DNA from: Streptomyces sp. NRRL S-1022
GTDB lineage: Bacteria; Actinomycetota; Actinomycetes; Streptomycetales; Streptomycetaceae
NCBI RefSeq assembly: GCF_000720135.1
Contig: NZ_JOIU01000032.1
Location: 21,689 to 85,688 of the forward strand
DNA: 64,000 bases
Direction of reading: 5' to 3'
The position numbers and the translations under genes are program-made. Positions 35,650 through 44,173 of this stretch are shown piece by piece. The notes under the pieces were generated by a model that saw only the letters and a list, made by a program, of their open reading frames with translations, searched no databases and was not told where the DNA came from. How positions within the stretch are numbered: the stretch's first letter is position 1; each line of letters begins with the position of its first letter.

Positions 35650-37184
35650 CCGCCCTGGAAGCGGCCGCCCCCACCCCCGGGGCCGCCGCCCCGAGCAGCG
35701 TCGCCGCCGCCGCGCGGGGCGGCTGGTGGGGGGTGGCGGGTTCCGCGGCGAACGCCGTCCTCGCCTTCGTCTTCGTCGGCCTGATCACCCGCGCCCTCGG
35801 CGCGCAGGGCGCCGGGTCGGTCTTCACCGGGGTGGCCCTGTTCACGATCCTCAGCAACGCCTGCAAGCTCGGCTCCGACACCGGGCTCGTCCGCTTCGTC
35901 GCGCGCGACATCGCCGTGAGCGGGGGCCGGTCCGTGGGCGGTCTGCTGCGCGCGGCCGTCGTACCCGCGGTCGTGGCCAGTACGGTGGCCGCCCTGCCCC
36001 TGCTGCTGTGCCCCGCGGTGGCCACCGCGCTCCTGCCGCACCTGCGGCCGGCCGACGCCGTCACCCTGGTGCGGCTCTTCGGGGCGTTCCTGCCCGTCGC
36101 CACCGTCGGGCTGGTGCTGCTCGGCGCCGGCCAGGGCCACGGCACCGTGGTGCCGTTCGTCGGCGTGGAACAGATCGGCAAACCCCTGCTGCGCGTGGCC
36201 ATCGCCGTCCCGGTGGCCTGCTACGCGCCCGGCATGCTCCCCCTGGCGGCGGCCTGGCTGCTGCCCGCACTGGCCGGCACCGTCGCCGCGTGGCTGGCCC
36301 TGCGCCGGTGCCGCGCCGCCCGCGGCACCACGCACCCCGCCGCACACGGAACCATCCCCTGGCGTGACTTCTGGGGCTTCGCGGCACCCCGCGCGGTCTC
36401 GTCCCTCTTCGACTACAGCGCCGTCTGGGTCGGCGTCATCCTGCTGTCCGCACTGGCCACCGGCGCCGAGGCGGGCGTCTACACGGCCATCGGCCGCGTC
36501 GTCACCGCGGGCACCCTGCTGCAACTCGCCATCCGGCTCGCCGTGGCACCGCAGATCAGCCGGCTGCTCGCCGTCGACCAGCTCGCCGAGGCGCGCCACC
36601 TGCACCGCGTCTCGACCTGCTGGGTCGTGCTCTTCTCCTGGCCGGTGTTCCTCCTCCTCGCCGGATTCCCCCGGACCGTCCTGTCGGTCTTCGGCCCGGA
36701 GTTCGTCCACGGAGCGCCCGCCCTGGTGGTGCTGTGCGGGGCCGCGATGGTCAACGTCGCGGTCGGCAACGCCCAGACCGTCCTGCTGATGTCCGGCAAG
36801 AGCTCCTGGCACCTCGTCGTCACCGCCGTGGCGTTCACGGTGCAACTGACGGTCGGGGTGCTCACCGTGCCCCGGTGGGGCGTCCTCGGTGCCGCGCTGT
36901 CCTGGGGCGCGGCCATCGTCGTGGAGAACCTCTCGGCCGCCGTGCTCATCCGGCTGCGCCTCGGCTTCACGACCGTGGACCGCGGCTACCGGACCGCCCT
37001 CGGTGCCGGGCTGGCCGTCGCGTCGGTGCTCGCCGCCGTCCGCTTCCTCACAGGTGACACGCTGTCGGGACTCGCCGCCGGAATGACCTTGGGAATGTGT
37101 GTATTTGGTACTACTTTGTGGTGGTATCGCAGGCCGCTGGGAGTGAGTGAGCTGTTCGGAGTCCTGCGCCGTCGCACGGCATGA
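35646..37184 (+). CDS. Wzx-like flippase (MATE/MOP superfamily)
   Basis: A 512-residue membrane protein with about 13-14 helices that should flip the undecaprenyl-linked repeat unit across the membrane. Diagnostic regions are GVAGSAANAVLAFVFVGLIT at the N-terminus and ALFTILSNACKLGSDTGL. The start ATG 35646 overlaps the previous stop (ATGA). The last 40 residues include an AT-richer patch. With polymerase and co-polymerase it completes the Wzx/Wzy core, which is less often described in Gram-positive filamentous bacteria than in Gram-negatives. Confidence 0.88.
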   Translation: MTALEAAAPTPGAAAPSSVAAAARGGWWGVAGSAANAVLAFVFVGLITRALGAQGAGSVFTGVALFTILSNACKLGSDTGLVRFVARDIAVSGGRSVGGLLRAAVVPAVVASTVAALPLLLCPAVATALLPHLRPADAVTLVRLFGAFLPVATVGLVLLGAGQGHGTVVPFVGVEQIGKPLLRVAIAVPVACYAPGMLPLAAAWLLPALAGTVAAWLALRRCRAARGTTHPAAHGTIPWRDFWGFAAPRAVSSLFDYSAVWVGVILLSALATGAEAGVYTAIGRVVTAGTLLQLAIRLAVAPQISRLLAVDQLAEARHLHRVSTCWVVLFSWPVFLLLAGFPRTVLSVFGPEFVHGAPALVVLCGAAMVNVAVGNAQTVLLMSGKSSWHLVVTAVAFTVQLTVGVLTVPRWGVLGAALSWGAAIVVENLSAAVLIRLRLGFTTVDRGYRTALGAGLAVASVLAAVRFLTGDTLSGLAAGMTLGMCVFGTTLWWYRRPLGVSELFGVLRRRTA

Positions 37185-37271
37185 GCCCAGGAGAGGGCGT
37201 GCGGCCCCAGTTCGGCAGGCCCCGTGTCATTCCCGGCGTGTCGCCCACACCACTGCCAACCGGGGTGTCCA

Positions 37272-38825
37272 TTGCGCCTGAGAAATCTCCCGTCGAGGGC
37301 GGCCACCAGGGCTGTCGCCGCCACTCTCCTGTGCTCCACCGCACTGCTGCGTCCCGCGCCCGCCGCGGCCGCCGGTGAGCCCAGGACGTCGTTCACCGCC
37401 GACGCGCTGACCACATGGCAGACCAACGGCATCGTCTGGTCGCTGGCCTCCGCACACGGTGTCGTCTACGTCGGCGGCACCTTCGACTCGGTACGGCCGG
37501 CGGGCGCGGAACCCGGCGACCGGGAGGTACCGCGCCGCAACTTCGCCGCGTTCGACGCGGTCACCGGTGCCCTGCTGCCGTGCGCGCCGTCGTTCACCGG
37601 GGGCCAGGGAACCGTCCGCGCGCTCAAGGCGTCGCCGGACGGCCGGGTGCTGTACGTGGGCGGCTCCTTCAGCCGTGTCGGGTCCACCGGCGCGGCCAGC
37701 GCCGTCGCCCTGGACACGGCCGACTGCACCCTGCGCGGCGACTTCCGGCCGACGGTGTCCGCCACCGTACGGGCGATCGACACCACGGACCGGAAGGTCT
37801 ATCTCGGTGGCGACTTCCGACGGGTCGACGGCCGGAACAGGACGCACGTCGCCGCCTTCACCCCCCAGGGCGAGCTGCTGCCGTTCCGGGCGGACGTCGA
37901 CGCCCCGGTGCGCGCGCTGTCCGTGGTGCCCTCGCGTGGAAAGGTCTACGCCGGCGGCGACTTCGACTCGGTCAACGGCCGGTGGGCCCACGCGCTGGTC
38001 GCCCTGGACGCGACCAGCGGAGCGACCATGCGCTCCTACCCGGACTGGCTGCCGCCCCGGTCGGTGGTGAAGTCGATCGCCCATGACGGCACCCGCTTCT
38101 ACGTGGCCGCCGAAGGCCATGGCGGGGGCATCTTCGACGGCCGTATCGCCGGCCGGCTCGACGACGACCGCATGGTGTGGAAGGACACCTGCTTCGGCGC
38201 CACCCAGGCGGTCCTGCCCTACAACGGCGTCCTCTACAGCGCCTCGCACGCACACGACTGCAGTGAGACGCCCGGCGGGTTCCCCGAGCGGCAGGACCGG
38301 CAGCACCTGCTGGCCCAGTCGCCCGGCGACCGCAGGATCCTGCACTGGTTCCCCGACACCGACGAGGGGACGGGGGAGCAGGTGGGACCCCGGGCGCTGA
38401 CGGTCGCCCGGGGCATCCTCTGGGTGGGCGGCGAGTTCACCCGGGTCAACGGCACAGCCCAGCAGGGCCTCACCCGCTTCGGGGCCGGCCCCGACACCGG
38501 GGCGCCGCAGGTTCCCGCTCTCTCGCTCTCCACCGCGACACCCGGACACGTCACCCTGCGCTGGCGGGCCTCCTGGGACCGGGACGACGCCTCGCTCACC
38601 TACCGCCTCTACCGGGACGGCAAGCCGGTCTCCCGTCAGCAGCAGTCGTCCACCTACTGGGACCGCCCGTGGATGAGCCACACGGACTCCGTCGGGGCGG
38701 GCACGCGTCACGAGTACCGGCTCACGGTGACGGACGGGACGAACACCTCGCCGCGGTCACCGGCGCTGAGGGTGGCCGTGCCCGCGAAGGCCACGGCCGT
38801 CACGGCGGGGGACACGGCGAGGTGA
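37272..38825 (+). CDS. Secreted beta-propeller-like protein with C-terminal fibronectin type III domain
   Basis: About 517 residues. A likely signal peptide (RNLPSRAATRAVAATLLCST to PAPAAAA) is included if TTG 37272 is the start (GGGGTG close by); GTG 37224 is an alternative with no better site. The body has repeats of the type VYVGGTFDSV, LYVGGSFSRV, VYLGGDFRRV, VYAGGDFDSV and LWVGGEFTRV, about every 45 residues, each like a propeller blade (delta-60-like). The end (about 430-510) is fibronectin type III-like. It may bind or process the polymer outside the cell. The stop overlaps the next gene. Confidence 0.75.
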   Translation: MRLRNLPSRAATRAVAATLLCSTALLRPAPAAAAGEPRTSFTADALTTWQTNGIVWSLASAHGVVYVGGTFDSVRPAGAEPGDREVPRRNFAAFDAVTGALLPCAPSFTGGQGTVRALKASPDGRVLYVGGSFSRVGSTGAASAVALDTADCTLRGDFRPTVSATVRAIDTTDRKVYLGGDFRRVDGRNRTHVAAFTPQGELLPFRADVDAPVRALSVVPSRGKVYAGGDFDSVNGRWAHALVALDATSGATMRSYPDWLPPRSVVKSIAHDGTRFYVAAEGHGGGIFDGRIAGRLDDDRMVWKDTCFGATQAVLPYNGVLYSASHAHDCSETPGGFPERQDRQHLLAQSPGDRRILHWFPDTDEGTGEQVGPRALTVARGILWVGGEFTRVNGTAQQGLTRFGAGPDTGAPQVPALSLSTATPGHVTLRWRASWDRDDASLTYRLYRDGKPVSRQQQSSTYWDRPWMSHTDSVGAGTRHEYRLTVTDGTNTSPRSPALRVAVPAKATAVTAGDTAR

Positions 38826-39370
38826 CCCGCATCGGCTTCGCGCCCGGCGTCTACGACCTGTTCCACGTCGGGCACCTCAACATCCTGCGCGAGGCGCGCC
38901 GGCACTGCGACCGCCTCGTCGCGGGAGTCACCTCCGACGACCTGGCGATGCGTCTCAAGGGCAGACGGCCGGTCATCCCGCTCGCCGAGCGCCTGGCCAT
39001 CGTCCGCAGCCTGCGCTGCGTCGACGTCGCCGTCGTCGAGTCGGAGGAGGACAAGCTGCGGACGTGGGAGCGGGTCGGCTTCCACACCATCTTCAAGGGC
39101 GACGACTGGCGGGGCACGCCCAAGTGGAACGAGCTGGAGCGGCGTTTCGCGGAGGTCGGCGTGGAAGTCGTCTACTTCCCCTACACCGTGCACACCTCCA
39201 GCACACTGCTGCGCGGCGCGCTGGAACTGCTCTCCCCGCACGAGCCGCCGCAGCCGTCGTCAGCGCAACTCCCTGTACCACTTGACCAGGAAGGCGGCCA
39301 TGAACAGGAGGTGGGCCAGCAGCAGCGTGCCGTAGACGGAAAGGAAGACGTGCTGACTGCCCAGGAATAG
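38822..39370 (+). CDS. TagD-like cytidylyltransferase/nucleotidyltransferase
   Basis: The core of about 140 residues is a nucleotidyltransferase of the glycerol-3-phosphate cytidylyltransferase type: RIGFAPGVYDLFHVGHLNIL with the HxGH site, FKGDDWRGTPKW and TSSTLLRGALELL. It would activate an alcohol phosphate with CTP. The GTG at 38822 overlaps the upstream stop (GTGA). After about residue 145 the reading frame runs on for about 37 low-complexity, Gln/Glu-rich residues that are antisense to the end of the next gene, so the tail may be an evolutionary read-through. Total length is 182 residues. Confidence 0.83.
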   Translation: MTRIGFAPGVYDLFHVGHLNILREARRHCDRLVAGVTSDDLAMRLKGRRPVIPLAERLAIVRSLRCVDVAVVESEEDKLRTWERVGFHTIFKGDDWRGTPKWNELERRFAEVGVEVVYFPYTVHTSSTLLRGALELLSPHEPPQPSSAQLPVPLDQEGGHEQEVGQQQRAVDGKEDVLTAQE

Positions 39371-39961
39371 GAAGCTGACGCAGGTCACGCCGTAGTCGAC
39401 CGGCAGCAGCAGTACGCACCGCAGCGCCGGCGTGGGCCCCGCCGGCGCGCGGTCCGCCGTACGCCGCTTGAGTTGTTCCGTCAGGATCCCGGCGAAGAAG
39501 ATCACCACGGCGGCCATCTCGAACAGCATCGGCGCCAGCAGCCAGGCCGGGCTCGGCAGCGAGAAGAACCGGTAGAACGACACCAGCACGACCAGGTGGA
39601 CCGTGACGAGCTTGAAGCAGTCCAGCACGTGGTCCAGCCACTCGCCGGACGGACTTCCCGAGCGCTGCGCGCGGGCGAGCTGGCCGTCCGCCGCGTCGAG
39701 GGCGAACCCCATGGCCAGAGCCGCGCAGACACAGACCGACAGCCCCGGGCCGGGCCGCACCAGGGCGACGGCGGCCAGGGCGGGGAAAGTGAACAGGGCG
39801 CCCAGCACGGTCAGCTGATTGGGGGTCGCCCCGGCCCGGTAGGCCAGCGCGGCCAGGACACGGCCGGCCGGGCGGTTGACGAACAGGGTGTACGCCGACA
39901 CCCCGTTCGAAGACTTCTGTGCCGCCGTCATATGCCTGAGCGTGGCGATGAACCCGGCCAT
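39260..39961 (-). CDS. CDP-alcohol phosphatidyltransferase family membrane protein
   Basis: A 233-residue protein with about six membrane helices. The family motif is intact: DAADGQLAR, then G, D and D spaced as in the consensus (GEWLDHVLD). Such enzymes transfer an alcohol phosphate from CDP-alcohol, or a phosphatidyl group, to an acceptor. AAGGAGG lies just before the ATG at 39961. It overlaps the convergent cytidylyltransferase by 111 bases. The pairing of the two suggests they make and use one CDP-alcohol, perhaps to decorate the polymer or anchor it to lipid (inference). Confidence 0.85.
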   Translation of the reverse strand: MAGFIATLRHMTAAQKSSNGVSAYTLFVNRPAGRVLAALAYRAGATPNQLTVLGALFTFPALAAVALVRPGPGLSVCVCAALAMGFALDAADGQLARAQRSGSPSGEWLDHVLDCFKLVTVHLVVLVSFYRFFSLPSPAWLLAPMLFEMAAVVIFFAGILTEQLKRRTADRAPAGPTPALRCVLLLPVDYGVTCVSFLFLGSQHVFLSVYGTLLLAHLLFMAAFLVKWYRELR

Positions 39962-40028
39962 ACCCCTCCTTACGGGGAAAGTTCCGGAATGTACTGGAAA
40001 GCGGTAAAAGATCGGGAAGAAGGTAAGT

Positions 40029-41585
40029 ATGCCAGAACGGGATGGATCGGTGTCCGGTGTCAGCCGTCGGCTGCTCCTGCGTGGCGGCGTCTCGGCGCTG
40101 GCCGCGACGGCCCTGTCCACCCGTGGCGCGTCCGCCGTCCCGCGTTCCTCGGACAAGCCGGAGACCGTGGTCAACGTGGTCGACCTCGGAGCGGTGGGCG
40201 ACGGACGGACCGACGACAGCGGAGCCTTCGAGATCGCCTACGCGTCCGCCGCCGCCCGCGTCTCCGACGGGGTCGGCCGCGTGGTGGTCGAGATTCCCGC
40301 AGGCGAGTTCCTCATCACCCGGCCGCTCGCGCTGCTGAACGGTACGGCCCCGCCGCGGCCCGCGAGCGGACTGCGCTTCTCCGGCGCGGGCAAGCGCATG
40401 ACCAGCCTCGTCTTCCGGCCCGGCACCGGTCCGGGCTCCTATCTGTGCCGGAACCAGGACGTGTGGTCGAACCTCTCCTTCGAACGCATGCAGTTCCGCT
40501 CTGCCACGCCGGGCGCCTCCTTCTTCGACTCGTACTCGACCGGGCAGGCGCAGGACTACCGGTTCTCCGAGTGCGAGTGGAGGGGGGAGTGGGAGTACGG
40601 GCTCGTCCTGAGCGGCACGGACACCAACTCGGAGATGCGGTGGGAGGCGTGCCGGGTCGGTGGCCGCTACCGCAGGGCGTTCCTGTACTCGGGGCTGACC
40701 CGGAACGGGCAGCAGAAGCCCAACGACCAGGACCAGTTCCTCAACTACTGGTTCACCGACATGAAGGTCGAGTACGAGTGGGGCAACTTCCTGGAGTTCC
40801 CCTACGGCGGTTCCGTCGCCTGCCGGGGCGGCTCGTACATCATCACGGACAAGCGTCCGCAGAGCACCCCGGAATACGGCACCACCAGCACGTTCTTCCG
40901 CTTCCCCGTCAGCCGGCACCACGACTCCGTACAGCGGTTCCACGCCCAGGACATCCGGTTCGAGGTGCGCGACCCCGACGTGGTCGTCATCGACTGCGCG
41001 TGGAACAGCGGCACCGTCCACTTCGACGACTGCGACGACACCGGCCTCGCTTTCAAGGACTTCTCCGCCGAAGTCCGCCCGCACCGCTACACGGTGGGCC
41101 CGCGCGGGCCGCTGATCCGCTACGACTCCTGCCAGCTGGTGGGCCGCCACCTGTACCGGCCGGCCTCGGCGGACGCCCTCCCGGTCGTCGCCCGCTACGA
41201 CATGTGCCTGCTCCGCAGTCACACGGCACACGACTTCGCGGTCGCCGACGGCACGCACCCGGTCCCCTTCGTCCAGTTCGTCGACTGCGTCGACGCCGGC
41301 ACCACGAGCGACGCACCCGGGCCGGCCTCGCCCGCCACACCGCCCCCGCCCCCGTGCCTCACCCCCAGCCCGGACCCGAGCCCGGCCCCCGCCACGGCCC
41401 CCGAGCCGGCGCCCGCCACCCCACCCGGGCCGACGCCCGCCACCACATCCGGGCCGGCGGACATCACGTCACCCGCCATGACGCCCGAACCCAGCCCCGC
41501 GACGACTCCCCACGCCACGGACGCCCCGGCACCGCGCCACACCGCGCAGGCCGACTGCTCCTCCCCGCAGCAGAAGCCGCCCTGA
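40029..41585 (+). CDS. Tat-exported right-handed beta-helix protein (pectate lyase-like fold)
   Basis: A 518-residue protein with a Tat signal (SRRLLLRGGVSALAATALS), then a pectate-lyase_3-like beginning (VVNVVDLGAVGDGRTDDSGA) and about 350 residues of parallel beta-helix-like sequence (RFSECEWRGEWEYGLVLSG and similar). The last 100 residues are a Pro/Thr/Ala-rich tail of repeated PxPAPA and TPPGP units. No lyase catalytic residues are obvious, so it could bind, trim or depolymerise the polysaccharide. It is divergent from the phosphatidyltransferase, with 67 bases between. Confidence 0.8.
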   Translation: MPERDGSVSGVSRRLLLRGGVSALAATALSTRGASAVPRSSDKPETVVNVVDLGAVGDGRTDDSGAFEIAYASAAARVSDGVGRVVVEIPAGEFLITRPLALLNGTAPPRPASGLRFSGAGKRMTSLVFRPGTGPGSYLCRNQDVWSNLSFERMQFRSATPGASFFDSYSTGQAQDYRFSECEWRGEWEYGLVLSGTDTNSEMRWEACRVGGRYRRAFLYSGLTRNGQQKPNDQDQFLNYWFTDMKVEYEWGNFLEFPYGGSVACRGGSYIITDKRPQSTPEYGTTSTFFRFPVSRHHDSVQRFHAQDIRFEVRDPDVVVIDCAWNSGTVHFDDCDDTGLAFKDFSAEVRPHRYTVGPRGPLIRYDSCQLVGRHLYRPASADALPVVARYDMCLLRSHTAHDFAVADGTHPVPFVQFVDCVDAGTTSDAPGPASPATPPPPPCLTPSPDPSPAPATAPEPAPATPPGPTPATTSGPADITSPAMTPEPSPATTPHATDAPAPRHTAQADCSSPQQKPP

Positions 41586-41932
41586 CACGGCGTACCGCGT
41601 CCTCGTCCTCCCGTACCACGGCGGGTCACTCGTCGGAGGGACTTCCCGGAGACGGTGAACCGGTGCCGGGCGGATCGGCCCGCAAGCTCACTGACAACCG
41701 CGGTTCCCACCCCGGAAAATCGGTCCGTCAGCAGGATGGACCGATACCGGTGGCCGTTGTTCCAGGGGGCGCCTGATACTCCAGGAAGGAGTCGTTGCCA
41801 CGCTTCGGCCCTCGTCTTTTCCACCGGGCCCACACGACGCGGCGCAGCAATGAGACCCCCCTCGTAATCAGTCGGCCGCGTCGTTCCCGTCGAGTCATCA
41901 CGCGGCCGCGCCACGACAGGAAAGGCATCAGG
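41586..41932. other. Intergenic region, hairpin but no gene
   Basis: 347 bases without a convincing gene. A perfect 8-bp hairpin (ATCGGTCC / GGACCGAT) at 41719-41745 may terminate transcription from the beta-helix gene or serve as a leader element for the PQQ dehydrogenase operon. The stretch upstream of 41933 should hold the promoter, with AGGAAAGG at 41918-41925 as its ribosome binding site. Confidence 0.4.
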
Positions 41933-43054
41933 ATGTCACGCTTGGCGCATTCGGCACTGCATCGGGTCCGCCCGGGCATGGCCGCCCTCACCGCTGTCGC
42001 CGCCGTCATGACCGTCGGCGTTTCTGATCCCCCCGCGACGGCCGCGGCACCGCCCGTCGTTCCCCGCGCGGGTGGCGCACCGTCAGGGATCAGCACGCTC
42101 ACGGACAAGTTGACGACACCCTGGGGGATTTCGTTCCTCCGGGGCCGCAATGCGGCGCTGGTGACGGAACGCGACACCGGCGAGGTCTGGAAGGTCTCCC
42201 TGGACGGCACCAAGAAGAAGGCCGGCACGGTGCCGAACGCGGTATGGCACGAGGAGACGCAGGACAAGGGCGGCCTGCTGGGTGTCGCCGTGTCACCGAC
42301 CTGGAACGGGACGACCGATCAGGACGTGTTCTTCATGGAGACCACGACCAAGGACAACCGCGTGGTCAGGATGCGCTTCAACGGCACCGCACTGAGCGGC
42401 TACACCCCCATCCTGACCGGAATCGTCAGGGACACCCAGCACAACGGCGGGCAGCTCGCCTTCGGCCCCGACGGATATCTGTACGTCACCACCGGCGACG
42501 CCCAGAAGGGCAGACTCGCACAGGACAGGAAATCCCTCAACGGAAAGATCCTGCGCATCACCAGATCCGGCGCCGCGGCACCCGGAAACCCCTTCGGAAC
42601 ACGCGTCTACAGCTATGGCCACCGCAATCCCCAGGGGCTGGCCTGGGACCGCGCCGGGCGGTTGTGGGAAACCGAGATCGGCCAGGAGACCTGGGACGAA
42701 CTCAACCTCGTCAAGCCGGGGCGCAACTACGGCTGGCCGGCCTGCGAGGGCTCCTGCTCCGCCGCGGGAATGACGAATCCCAAAATGGTCTGGAAGCCCG
42801 ACGAGGGAGGCGTGCCCGCCCAGCTCGCGGTCGTCGACAACGTCATCTACGCCTCCGCGCTGAGCGGTCACCGGTTGTGGCGGATGCCGATCGACGCATC
42901 GGGCCAGGGCGTCGGACCCGCCAAGGCCTACTACAACGGCACCTACGGCCGCCTCCGGGCGCTGGCCAAGGTCCCCGGCGCCGACCAGCTCTGGCTGGGC
43001 ACGAGCGACCGCGGCGTCGACAAGGACCTCCTCCTCAAGGTGACCATCAAGTGA
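41933..43054 (+). CDS. Secreted PQQ-dependent sugar dehydrogenase (soluble aldose dehydrogenase type)
   Basis: A 373-residue protein with a Sec signal (ALHRVRPGMAALTAVAAVMT to ATAAAPP). The propeller matches the soluble glucose/aldose dehydrogenase family: TTPWGISFL, KGGLLGVAVSP, DTQHNGGQLAFGPDGYLYV (catalytic His in HNGGQ), YGHRNPQGLAWD (PQQ-binding Arg) and RNYGWPACEG. It oxidises aldoses to lactones outside the cell using PQQ. ATG 41933 is the last plausible start before the signal peptide. The pqq operon follows 55 bases on, so enzyme and cofactor genes are together. Confidence 0.88.
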   Translation: MSRLAHSALHRVRPGMAALTAVAAVMTVGVSDPPATAAAPPVVPRAGGAPSGISTLTDKLTTPWGISFLRGRNAALVTERDTGEVWKVSLDGTKKKAGTVPNAVWHEETQDKGGLLGVAVSPTWNGTTDQDVFFMETTTKDNRVVRMRFNGTALSGYTPILTGIVRDTQHNGGQLAFGPDGYLYVTTGDAQKGRLAQDRKSLNGKILRITRSGAAAPGNPFGTRVYSYGHRNPQGLAWDRAGRLWETEIGQETWDELNLVKPGRNYGWPACEGSCSAAGMTNPKMVWKPDEGGVPAQLAVVDNVIYASALSGHRLWRMPIDASGQGVGPAKAYYNGTYGRLRALAKVPGADQLWLGTSDRGVDKDLLLKVTIK

Positions 43055-43109
43055 AGCCCCCTCCCGCACCGGGAGGTGAACACCCCTTGCCGAAAGGAAG
43101 GCACGCACC

Positions 43110-43250
43110 ATGAACGAAGCCGTCGACCAGGCCGAGCCGGCCGCCCGCACCACCGCCGAGGAGACCGCCCCGACCGCCTGGCAGACCCCCGGGTACGCGA
43201 TCGTCGACACCGCGCTGGAGGTCACCGCCTACTCCCTCAGCATCCGCTGA
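43110..43250 (+). CDS. pqqA: PqqA precursor peptide
   Basis: A 46-residue peptide gene with AAGGAAG 7-9 bases upstream. The C-terminal half reads TALEVTAYSLSIR, containing the required Glu-x3-Tyr (Glu37, Tyr41) whose side chains become the carbon skeleton of PQQ. The N-terminal leader is longer than the usual 22-29 residue PqqA and Ala/Glu/Thr-rich. It is followed 8 bases later by pqqB. Confidence 0.93.
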   Translation: MNEAVDQAEPAARTTAEETAPTAWQTPGYAIVDTALEVTAYSLSIR

Positions 43251-43258
43251 CCCCCGCC

Positions 43259-44173
43259 GTGCTGCTGCAGGTGCTCGGCACCGCGGCCGGCGGCGGGGTC
43301 CCCCAGTGGAACTGCGCGTGCCCCGGGTGTTCCGGGGCACGCGCCCACCCCGGCCGGCGCCGCCGGCACGCCTCGCTGGCCGTCCGTGCCGACGAGGGCC
43401 GCTGGTACCTCGTCAACGCCACCCCCGACATCGGCGACCAGATCGAGGCCCACCCGGTCCTCCACCCCGGGCCCGGCCCCCGGCAGACGCCGATCGCCGG
43501 GATCGTCCTCACCGACGCCGAACTCGACCACACGCTGGGCATCTGGCGGCTGCGCGAGGCGGACGCCGTGGAGATCCTCGCCACCGCCCCGGTCCGCCGG
43601 GCCGTCGAGGGCCGCCTGGGCCTCGGCACGGTGCTCACCCCGTACACCACCCTCACCTGGCGGGAGCTGGAGCGCCGGGGGACGCAGCCGCTCGGCGCCA
43701 GCCCGGGCGACCCGGCCGGATCCGGCCTGCGGATCAGCGCGGTGCCCGTCTCCGGCAAGCGGCCCCGCTACGCCGCCGACGCGCCCGAGGACGACGCGTG
43801 GGTCGTCGCGCTGCGCCTGTACGAACCGGCCACCGGCCGGACCGTCCTGTACGCCCCGGCCGTCGCCGCCTGGTCGGACGCGCTCCACCGGGCCGCCGCC
43901 GAGGCCGACTGCGTCATCGTGGACGGCACCTTCTGGGACGAGGAGGAGCCCCGCCGCGCCGGCATCTCCTCCCGCACCGCCACCGGCATGGGCCACCTGC
44001 CCATCGACGGACCGGACGGTACCGCCGGCATCCTCGCCACGCTGTCCGCCCGCTGCCTCTACACCCACCTCAACAACACGAATCCCCTCGTCGACCCCGC
44101 CGCGCCGCAGCACAAGCGGCTCGCCCGGCTGGGCCTCGGCGTGGCCGACGACGGAATGGTGATCGAGCTGTGA
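43259..44173 (+). CDS. pqqB: PqqB, PQQ biosynthesis metallo-beta-lactamase-fold protein
   Basis: A 304-residue protein of the PqqB family (hydroxylase/hydrolase-fold). The N-terminus LLQVLGTAAGGGVPQWNC and the region IVLTDAELDHTLGIWRLRE, together with GTGMGHLPIDGPDGT-like sequence and YTHLNNTNPL, are characteristic. GTG 43259 gives the standard N-terminus; CTG 43247 overlapping the pqqA stop is a less likely start. It overlaps pqqC by 4 bases. Confidence 0.92.
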   Translation: MLLQVLGTAAGGGVPQWNCACPGCSGARAHPGRRRRHASLAVRADEGRWYLVNATPDIGDQIEAHPVLHPGPGPRQTPIAGIVLTDAELDHTLGIWRLREADAVEILATAPVRRAVEGRLGLGTVLTPYTTLTWRELERRGTQPLGASPGDPAGSGLRISAVPVSGKRPRYAADAPEDDAWVVALRLYEPATGRTVLYAPAVAAWSDALHRAAAEADCVIVDGTFWDEEEPRRAGISSRTATGMGHLPIDGPDGTAGILATLSARCLYTHLNNTNPLVDPAAPQHKRLARLGLGVADDGMVIEL

